Positions 1-5,008 of a stretch of DNA of 11,625 bases are shown piece by piece. Each line of letters begins with the position of its first letter. Positions within the stretch are counted from its first letter, which is position 1. Both the position numbers and the translations under genes were made by a program. Source of the stretch: Oligoflexia bacterium. GTDB taxonomy: Bacteria; Bdellovibrionota; UBA1018. The DNA lies in NCBI GenBank assembly GCA_025352185.1, contig JANXTV010000266.1:1-11625 (forward strand). The letters are read 5' to 3'. The notes below the pieces were generated by a model, which saw nothing but the letters and a program-made list of their open reading frames with translations, made no database searches and was not told the DNA's origin.

Positions 1-2
1 CA

Positions 3-218
3 TTCGTCGCGCATACGACGAGAAGCGACTCCCCCGGGTTGGATCGAACCCAGTTTGCGAGGAGCAAAGCCCGAGAGCCCCGCGTTAAACCCGTCACGTG
101 GATCGGGTCGGTCAAATCACGAAACGACCGCAAAATTGAAAGAGTGGAACTCGAGGCTATCACCGTTGACTCTGTATGGCTGCTTCAGTACGTTTTTTCA
201 ATGGGACCAACAACTTAG
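3..218 (+). CDS. Possible 3' end of an upstream gene, partial, unrecognised product
   Basis: This frame is open from the left edge to a TAG at 216-218, about 71 codons. It has the most GC-rich third positions of the three forward frames here. The stop lies four bases before the preferred nuoA start at 223, matching the tight packing of the rest of the cluster. The predicted tail is basic (RSKAREPRVK), then has a more hydrophobic stretch (VDSVWLLQYVF) near the C-terminus. I recognise no family. The nuoA frame is also open from the edge, so openness alone proves little. It could equally be non-coding leader. Confidence 0.3.
   Translation, partial: FVAHTTRSDSPGLDRTQFARSKAREPRVKPVTWIGSVKSRNDRKIERVELEAITVDSVWLLQYVFSMGPTT
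166..194 (+). promoter_or_regulatory. Weak candidate sigma70-type promoter before the first nuo set
   Basis: TTGACT at 166-171 matches five of six -35 consensus bases. A 17-base spacer leads to TACGTT at 189-194, which matches only three of six -10 positions. It lies 29 bases before the nuoA start, leaving a short leader. It would fall inside the possible upstream coding tail, so it may be chance. Confidence 0.2.
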
Positions 219-222
219 AATC

Positions 223-615
223 ATGATGCCCACCCGCTGGCCGAGTTATCTTTTAATCCTCCTCACCGCAGTCTTGGGCTTGCTGATTCCTATTCTATTG
301 CCCCAAATCTGGAGGCTCGGACGGAAAAATAAGGGGAATCTTCCCGATAACGCCAACCGCCAGGACGTCGCTACCCCGCTTTCCGCCCCGATCGCGATCC
401 GATTCCACCTCGCGGCGCTTCTTTTCATCGGGTTTTTAGGTCTCACCCTCCTCATGATTCCCCTCCTTTTTAGCGTTCACTCCGAGAACGGAAATCTTTC
501 GGCGTTTATTTTAGTCGGGATTGCTACGGCGACATTGATCGCTCTTTTTTATGGCCTGCGTAAAGGGGACCTTTCGTGGAGTGTTCCGAAGTCGAAGGAC
601 GAGGGTTCCCTATGA
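223..615 (+). CDS. nuoA: Divergent NuoA-like membrane subunit of the first nuo set
   Basis: 130 residues if read from the ATG at 223 (an ATG at 226 is equally possible); about the usual NuoA length. Three membrane segments are visible at about residues 8-27, 60-84 and 92-110. The C-terminal Y-x-LRKGDLSW matches the family's Y-x-x-RKGALEW ending, and RFHLAALLF matches the family's RFYLVALLF. Position at the head of a nuo cluster supports the call. The loop after TM1 lacks the PFECG motif. The acidic FDVE motif of TM2 is FLGL here (residues 71-74), so both acids that line the quinone cavity and E-channel side are gone. The frame stays open upstream to the window edge, but that extension is polar and unlike NuoA. 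No strong ribosome site precedes 223. The stop overlaps the nuoB start as ATGA. Confidence 0.75.
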   Translation: MMPTRWPSYLLILLTAVLGLLIPILLPQIWRLGRKNKGNLPDNANRQDVATPLSAPIAIRFHLAALLFIGFLGLTLLMIPLLFSVHSENGNLSAFILVGIATATLIALFYGLRKGDLSWSVPKSKDEGSL

Positions 616-1076
616 GCTTTCTCTCCTCCCGACTCCAAGATTTAACCGCGTGGGCCCAGTCCTCCTCGCTTTGGTACTATTCCGTCGGGGGTGGGTGTTG
701 CGCGGACGAATCGATTTCGGTTCAGGGCTGCCGTTATGACCTCGAACGGTTTGGTTGCCTTCCGCAAGCCCATCCGGAGCAGGCGGACCTCCTGATCGTT
801 AGCACCGCCGTCACCGAGAAAATGGCCGCCGTTATTCTCGAAGTTTACGCGCGAATGCCGACGCCGAAATACGTGATGGCCGTCGGAGCTTGCGCAAATT
901 CGGGCGGGGCGTTTGCGGACCGAGTTTCCTACGTGAAGGCTCGACCCCTCGATACGATCATACCGGTCGACGTTTACGTTCCGGGCTGCCCACCGAGACC
1001 CGAAGCCATTATGGACGGGCTCATTCGCCTCCAGGAAAAAATTCAGCGTAAGGACGGTCATGCGAACGCTCCTTAA
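612..1076 (+). CDS. nuoB: NuoB-like subunit carrying cluster N2 (first set)
   Basis: 154 residues from the ATG at 612, which overlaps the nuoA stop as ATGA and has GAGGG at 601-605 upstream. NuoB sits at the foot of the peripheral arm and holds the terminal 4Fe-4S cluster N2. All four ligands are present: the tandem pair C29-C30, C94 in GACANSGG, and C126 in VPGCPPRPE. E33, three residues past the cysteine pair, is kept, as is YDLERFG. Spacing differs from normal: C30 to C94 is 64 residues and C94 to C126 is 32, against 65 and 29 in the second NuoB of this window. The extra three residues lie between SGG and the DTIIPVDVYVPGC strand. The usual SPRQAD motif is HPEQAD (55-60). A NiFe-hydrogenase small subunit is the main alternative, but the partner NuoD-like protein lacks NiFe cysteines. 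Confidence 0.88.
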   Translation: MSFLSSRLQDLTAWAQSSSLWYYSVGGGCCADESISVQGCRYDLERFGCLPQAHPEQADLLIVSTAVTEKMAAVILEVYARMPTPKYVMAVGACANSGGAFADRVSYVKARPLDTIIPVDVYVPGCPPRPEAIMDGLIRLQEKIQRKDGHANAP

Positions 1077-1530
1077 AAAACTGGAGACGGCTTTTCCAAG
1101 CGTCGTTCACGTAAAAAATTTTGGACGATCTGAACAACTCCTCATCGAAGTCGGCGCGGATCAGCTCATCGAGATAGCGGCTTGGCTACGAATGGAAGAA
1201 TCCTTCCGCATGGATTTTCTCGAAAACAGTTCGATTTACGAGATGAAGGGGAAATTTACGATTTCGTATTTTCTCCGGTCGTATTCCCAGGACCACCAAC
1301 TGGTACTTCGGACAAGCGTGGTGGCTCCGAGTGGAAATGAAGAGATTGAGTTTCCGTCGGTGACGGGGATCTGGCCGCAGGCGGAGGCGTTTGAAAATGA
1401 ACAGGCCGCACTTTTTGGGGTGCGCTTTACCGGTAAAACGGCGATTTCCCGCGTGAAGCGGAATCTCGGACCGTTCGAGGGCTTTCCACTTCGGAAATCT
1501 TTCGAGTGGGGAGAGCAGGTGGACTTTTGA
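1060..1530 (+). CDS. nuoC: NuoC-like peripheral-arm subunit (first set)
   Basis: 156 residues from the ATG at 1060, overlapping nuoB by 17 bases; TAAGGA lies just upstream. NuoC packs against NuoD and NuoI and holds no cofactor. The C-terminal half carries the family signature in altered form. W105 to G120 follows W-x-x-A-x-x-x-E-x-E-x-x-x-(L/M)-FG, and residues 142-146 (FPLRK) match the closing PLRKDY. ERE is ENE here, the GHP after FG-x-x-F is GKT, and the final Asp of RKDY is Ser. It is shorter than the second NuoC (192 residues), mainly at the N-terminus and by lack of a C-terminal tail. The stop is embedded in the nuoD start (TTGA). Confidence 0.78.
   Translation: MRTLLKKLETAFPSVVHVKNFGRSEQLLIEVGADQLIEIAAWLRMEESFRMDFLENSSIYEMKGKFTISYFLRSYSQDHQLVLRTSVVAPSGNEEIEFPSVTGIWPQAEAFENEQAALFGVRFTGKTAISRVKRNLGPFEGFPLRKSFEWGEQVDF
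1517..1522 (+). promoter_or_regulatory. Ribosome binding site that sets the nuoD TTG start
   Basis: AGGTGG at 1517-1522 stands four bases before the TTG at 1527, which overlaps the nuoC stop as TTGA. This favours 1527 over an in-frame GTG at 1506 that lies deeper inside nuoC and has a poorer site. Confidence 0.5.
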
Positions 1531-2660
1531 TTTTTAATCGCGAGCGATTGAATTCATCAGTTTCCCACCTGAGCTGGGGCCCGTCCGATCCCGCGTTGCC
1601 GGGAGTGTTTCGACTTCGCGCCGAAGCGGAAGGAGACCTCATTCGCCGAGCGGAAATAGAAACTGGCTATCTTCATAAAGGTTTAGAAAAAAGCCTCGAG
1701 CGACGCAATTGGTTTACTTCAATGATTGCGGTCGACCGACTCGAACCGGAATCCGCGCTCGCGTCAGAACTCGCATTCTGTATCGCCGTGGAAGAAATAT
1801 GTAACATCCAGGTCCCTCGGCGGGCCCAAGTGATCCGGCTGATCCTTTGTGAGCTGGGGCGGGTCGGTTCTCATTTAAATTTCCTGGCTCGCCTGGCGCT
1901 CGCAACGGGATTTGAGACGGTTTCCCACTATATTCTCCGGGAGCGCGAACTCGTGCTCGATCTTTTTGAGCTGATGACGGGGCGCCGATTTAATCCGAAT
2001 TTTTTTCGGTTCGGTGGTGTCGCGGCCGACATTACGGAAGGATTTATCGAGCGGATCCACGAAGCCACGCGATTAATTGAAATTCGCCTGCGTGAGTATC
2101 ACGCCCTCATGATCGAAAATCGGGCTTTCGTTGATCGACTTGCTTGGCAGGGCATTTTATCGGCGGAGTCCGCGGTGTTGAAGGGTCTTACCGGTCCGAG
2201 CGCCCGCGCGAGTGGTTCGCGCTTTGATTTGCGTAAAGCGGAACCGTATTCGGGTTACGACCAGTTTGATTTCCGCGTCCCAATCGGCACGGGGACTCGC
2301 GGAACGATTGGGGATGGGTTCGACCGAGTGATGGTGAGACTCGAAGAAATTCGCGAAAGTCTCCTCCTTCTGTCCCACGCGGTGGACAGTGTTCCGGCCG
2401 GAGATTATCTCGCCTTCCACACGACGCCGGACTTCACCGTACCTGCGGGAGAGGCGTATTCCCGGGTCGAATCACCGCGAGGCATGCTCGCTTGTCACGT
2501 TGTTTCGGATGGCGGATTTCATCCCGTCCGCATCCAGTGGCGAACGCCGAGCTCGTCGAATATCGAAATTTTACCGGAAATTCTTCGCGGGGTGACCCTC
2601 CAGGATCTGCCGGTGATTCTCGCATCGTTTAATCTTTCGATTGCGGAAGTAGACCGATGA
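1527..2660 (+). CDS. nuoD: NuoD-like 49-kDa subunit with a dismantled quinone site (first set)
   Basis: 377 residues from a TTG at 1527. NuoD normally forms the quinone cavity next to cluster N2. The fold is clearly kept: GYLHKGLEK (47-55), AVEEI (87-91), QVPRRA (95-100), ELGRVGSHL (109-117), RERE-x-x-LDLFE (138-148), RASGSRFDLRK, a VESPRG-x-x-x-C-x-VVSDGG block, and a C-terminal EVDR. Against recalled Thermus Nqo4, a gap-free alignment with constant offset 13 puts P25 at His38, P74 at Tyr87 and A126 at Asp139, the three quinone-headgroup residues. N156 stands at His169 near N2. D21 replaces the other His of the HPxxHG loop. No CxxC pairs occur at either end, so this is not an active NiFe-hydrogenase large subunit. 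The stop overlaps nuoH as ATGA; nuoE, nuoF and nuoG do not intervene. Confidence 0.88.
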   Translation: MIFNRERLNSSVSHLSWGPSDPALPGVFRLRAEAEGDLIRRAEIETGYLHKGLEKSLERRNWFTSMIAVDRLEPESALASELAFCIAVEEICNIQVPRRAQVIRLILCELGRVGSHLNFLARLALATGFETVSHYILRERELVLDLFELMTGRRFNPNFFRFGGVAADITEGFIERIHEATRLIEIRLREYHALMIENRAFVDRLAWQGILSAESAVLKGLTGPSARASGSRFDLRKAEPYSGYDQFDFRVPIGTGTRGTIGDGFDRVMVRLEEIRESLLLLSHAVDSVPAGDYLAFHTTPDFTVPAGEAYSRVESPRGMLACHVVSDGGFHPVRIQWRTPSSSNIEILPEILRGVTLQDLPVILASFNLSIAEVDR

Positions 2661-3718
2661 AAGAGTTTTTAGATTTCCCCATCGTTACGGCTTCGTACGG
2701 ATGGAACGCACTTTTCGGGATGACCGAACGCGCACCCGTACTATGGGTTCTTTTCTTATCGTTTCTTTTCTTCTTCGTTTTAATTCTCTACCCCCTTTAT
2801 TTTCTACTGGGTTTTACGGAGAGAAAACTAGCGGCCGATCTCCAGGCGCGGGTGGGTCCGAACCGAACGGCCGGCAAGGGGTTACTGCAAGTCGTAGCGG
2901 ACGCGATTAAACTCGGACTAAAGGAAAGTTACGTTACCCGAAATCGGTTTAAGCGAATTTCTCCGGTTTTGAAGACCACCGCTCTTTACTCAACTTTCGC
3001 TTTCCTTCCTTTCGGGACGGCCCTCATATTCGTCGATAGCGATGTCGGTGTTTTTCTTCCTTTCATTTCCTTTGCCCTCATTTTTCTCGTCGGGCTTTTC
3101 ACGAATGACGGAGCCATCGATCTCGAAGATGAAATCATGTCGCACCGGCAAACTTTTCTTTGGCTCTCGGCGTGGGTTCCCGCGATGATTACGGCCGCGA
3201 CGTCGGTAGCGCGGGTGGGGAGCGCTCGGTGGAGTACGATTCTCTCCGCGCAGTCGCACGGGGTGTTCAGCTGGACGGCGTTCTCGAGCCCGTTTGGTTT
3301 TATTGGTTTCTTCGTGTTTATTTTTTCGGGACTCGTCGCCCTGCAGCTCCCCCCGTTTCATAGTATCGACCGAGGGACTCGGCATCGATCGGGATCGGCT
3401 CTCGCTCTCTTTAATCTCGATCAGTTTTATTCTTTATTTATTTGGTGCGTACTTGCCTCGGCACTTTTTCTGGGTGGACAGACTCTCCGTGAAATTTCAG
3501 ACACCACCTTTATTTGGGCGGCTTATCAGCTTCTTTCGACACTCGTGAAAGCGAGTCTGATTTACCTGCTCCTTCGCGTGGTTGCCCGCGCGCTCCCACA
3601 GCTTCGCCAGGACCAGATGACTGAATTCTGCTGGCGAATCCTCACACCCGTTTCGTTACTGGCTTTAGTGGGTGAGCTCGTTTGGACGCGACTCTTCTCG
3701 GGAGGAATTCTCCAGTGA
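2657..3718 (+). CDS. nuoH: NuoH-like membrane subunit lacking the acidic channel motifs (first set)
   Basis: 353 residues, normal NuoH length, start overlapping nuoD as ATGA with GGAAG at 2645-2649. NuoH anchors the peripheral arm and forms the membrane part of the quinone tunnel. The first cytoplasmic helix and loop are intact: TERK (54-57), QARVGPNR (63-70), GKGLLQ-x-x-ADAIKL (73-86), LKE (88-90). The C-terminal R-x-x-P-x-LRQDQ-x-x-x-x-x-W block (about 311-326) also fits. The segment that should read E-T-N-R-x-PFDL-x-E-x-E-x-EL-x-x-G-x-x-x-EY instead runs from 227 as VALQLPPFHS followed by a basic IDRGTRHR, with no equivalent glutamates. The usual AQ-x-x-SYE is RQTFLWL (164-170), losing that Glu. 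A new acidic patch (D151, D155, E157, D158, E159) lies just before it. Eight or so membrane segments can be seen. Confidence 0.87.
   Translation: MKEFLDFPIVTASYGWNALFGMTERAPVLWVLFLSFLFFFVLILYPLYFLLGFTERKLAADLQARVGPNRTAGKGLLQVVADAIKLGLKESYVTRNRFKRISPVLKTTALYSTFAFLPFGTALIFVDSDVGVFLPFISFALIFLVGLFTNDGAIDLEDEIMSHRQTFLWLSAWVPAMITAATSVARVGSARWSTILSAQSHGVFSWTAFSSPFGFIGFFVFIFSGLVALQLPPFHSIDRGTRHRSGSALALFNLDQFYSLFIWCVLASALFLGGQTLREISDTTFIWAAYQLLSTLVKASLIYLLLRVVARALPQLRQDQMTEFCWRILTPVSLLALVGELVWTRLFSGGILQ
3700..3706 (+). promoter_or_regulatory. Ribosome binding site for the nuoI GTG start
   Basis: GGGAGGA at 3700-3706, eight bases before the GTG at 3715. It supports that start over an in-frame ATG at 3682 that lies 37 bases inside nuoH. 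Confidence 0.6.
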
Positions 3719-4209
3719 GAACCAGTATTGTCGGAACAATTATTAAAGCGTTTGAAATCCTGTTCGATGGGATTCGGTCGCTGATTCAAGCCCTCTCCGC
3801 CTCATTGCCGTACCTTTTTAACGTGAATCCGAACACGCTCCGAAAAGAAGTGACGGAGCAATATCCCGACCCCGTTTCCTCCCGTACGGTCGACGATCTG
3901 CCCCCCCGTACGAAGGGACTCGTCCAGAACGATATTGATCAATGCATTGGATGTCGCGAATGCGCGAAAGCGTGTCCGGTAGATTGTTTTACGATCGAGA
4001 GCGAGCGACTTGAGGAAACGCAGAAGGAGTGGGTCTCTCTTTTCGATATCGACCATTCGAAGTGTCTTTTCTGTGGCCTCTGCGTAGACGTTTGCCCGAC
4101 CAACTCCCTGACTCACTCGAAACGGTACGAGGGCGCGGCCTTTAACCGAAAAGAGATGGTTGAAGGCTTTGGCCGAGGCGAGCCGCCGCGACGGGGGGAC
4201 TACCGATGA
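3715..4209 (+). CDS. nuoI: NuoI-like 2x[4Fe-4S] ferredoxin subunit (first set)
   Basis: 164 residues from a GTG at 3715 that overlaps the nuoH stop as GTGA. NuoI carries clusters N6a and N6b and passes electrons to N2 in NuoB. Both motifs are complete: C77, C80, C83, C87-P and C117, C120, C123, C127-P. An extra cysteine (C91) follows the first motif. An N-terminal amphipathic or partly hydrophobic stretch (about 5-35) fits the family's membrane-surface helices. The tail after the second motif (KRYEGAAFNRKEM) matches the usual post-motif region. The spacer between the motifs is ordinary. This subunit shows the least functional loss in the set, which implies that electrons still flow through it. 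Its stop overlaps nuoJ as ATGA. Confidence 0.9.
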   Translation: MRTSIVGTIIKAFEILFDGIRSLIQALSASLPYLFNVNPNTLRKEVTEQYPDPVSSRTVDDLPPRTKGLVQNDIDQCIGCRECAKACPVDCFTIESERLEETQKEWVSLFDIDHSKCLFCGLCVDVCPTNSLTHSKRYEGAAFNRKEMVEGFGRGEPPRRGDYR

Positions 4210-4715
4210 AATTCGCCCTCCTCCTCGGCTTCCTAACGGGATCTAGCCTTTTCGCTTTGATCTCGATTCTATCGACTTCGCCTCGGAAAATGATTTTGGG
4301 GTGGGTTGGCGTCGGACTCCTTCAGTCCCTGTTCTTTCTCGTCATTGGATTTGAACTCATTGCGCTTTTAAACTTACTCTTCACGGTCGGGAGCGCGACC
4401 GTCCTAAAACTTTATTCTTCCCTCTACGGGTCCGAGGAAACTCGGCGTATCGAACGGGAGCGCACGGCGCGAACCTGGATTTATGGCTTCGGAGAAACTC
4501 TGACGATCAGCGCGGTTTTAATTTACGCATTCTCTGAAATCGGGGGAAGTGATCGTTTCCGCGAAGACATGGAAGTGGGGACCTTTGCCAACGGCCTCGT
4601 CGAACGTTTTCCAGAGCTCCCCTGGATTTTAGGTTTTATCTTATTTCTTGTGATTGTAGTCGGGGCGACCGTGGGCCGACCGGCTTGGAAGAGAACTCAG
4701 GAGGAGGGGAAATGA
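4206..4715 (+). CDS. nuoJ: NuoJ-like membrane subunit (first set)
   Basis: 169 residues, normal length, with about five membrane segments. Identity rests on position between nuoI and nuoK and on a gap-free match of residues 25-70 with the NuoJ TM2-TM3 region: S25-P26 for N-P, then G62, V66 and L67 of the V-x-x-G-A-x-x-V-L motif. NuoJ TM3 normally carries a pi-bulge and a conserved Glu and Tyr (E55 and Y59 in E. coli, from memory); here they are N56 and T60. K68 is an added charge in TM3. The loop at 73-90 is strongly charged. Sequence support alone would be modest; context makes the call firm. The stop overlaps nuoK as ATGA. Confidence 0.8.
   Translation: MKFALLLGFLTGSSLFALISILSTSPRKMILGWVGVGLLQSLFFLVIGFELIALLNLLFTVGSATVLKLYSSLYGSEETRRIERERTARTWIYGFGETLTISAVLIYAFSEIGGSDRFREDMEVGTFANGLVERFPELPWILGFILFLVIVVGATVGRPAWKRTQEEGK
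4699..4704 (+). promoter_or_regulatory. Strong ribosome binding site for nuoK
   Basis: AGGAGG at 4699-4704 stands seven bases before the ATG at 4712. It makes 4712 the start, not the in-frame ATG-like position at 4685. Confidence 0.65.
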
Positions 4716-5008
4716 TTTTTCACCCGGCCTTTGCTCTCCCCCTCCTCTTAATTGGATGGTTCGGATTTAGTACGCGGAAAACCGTGATTGGTGCGGCCAT
4801 TTCATTATTGATTCTGTGGCAGGGTGTACTCGCGGTAGCCGCCGTAGTGGCCTTTGAGCAGGAATCGCTGAAAGAATCGTCGGTATTGGTTTGGGTTTTT
4901 TCTTTCATGAGCGCTCCGAGTCTTATCGGACTTCTCGTCCTTTCCCTCCGGCAGTACTACGCAAAGCGCACGGTGAACTGGTCAGAAAATGAGGAGATTA
5001 AGCGGTGA
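4712..5008 (+). CDS. nuoK: NuoK-like membrane subunit without its two key glutamates (first set)
   Basis: 98 residues against about 100 for the family, with three membrane segments (about 8-20, 25-47 and 58-79). The G-x-x-G-x-x-x-R-(R/K) start of TM2 (15-23) and the S-L-IGL of TM3 (70-74) give a gap-free alignment to recalled E. coli NuoK with constant offset 3. Under it, E36 becomes L33 and E72 becomes P69. Both glutamates are normally near-invariant and relay protons between the E-channel and the antiporter subunits. No Asp, Glu, Lys or Arg occurs between residues 24 and 48, so TM2 has no buried charge. Start and stop overlap neighbours (ATGA, GTGA). Confidence 0.8.
   Translation: MIFHPAFALPLLLIGWFGFSTRKTVIGAAISLLILWQGVLAVAAVVAFEQESLKESSVLVWVFSFMSAPSLIGLLVLSLRQYYAKRTVNWSENEEIKR
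4991..4996 (+). promoter_or_regulatory. Ribosome binding site for the nuoL GTG start
   Basis: GAGGAG at 4991-4996, eight bases before the GTG at 5005, which overlaps the nuoK stop as GTGA. Confidence 0.6.

Noticed and set aside
41..51. Minus-strand GGTTCGATCC resembling a tRNA T-loop
   Set aside because: The bases on either side do not pair as a T stem, and no acceptor, D or anticodon arm can be drawn around it.
4..51. Two small hairpins (TCGTCG/CGACGA at 4-21 and GGGTT/AACCC at 36-51) as a terminator
   Set aside because: Neither is followed by a T run, and both lie in frames that stay open; likely chance palindromes in GC-rich sequence.
1527..2660. First NuoD as a NiFe-hydrogenase large subunit (group 4 / Ech type)
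   Set aside because: The N- and C-terminal CxxC pairs that bind the NiFe centre are absent, the protein ends in EVDR like NuoD, and the cluster has full nuo order.
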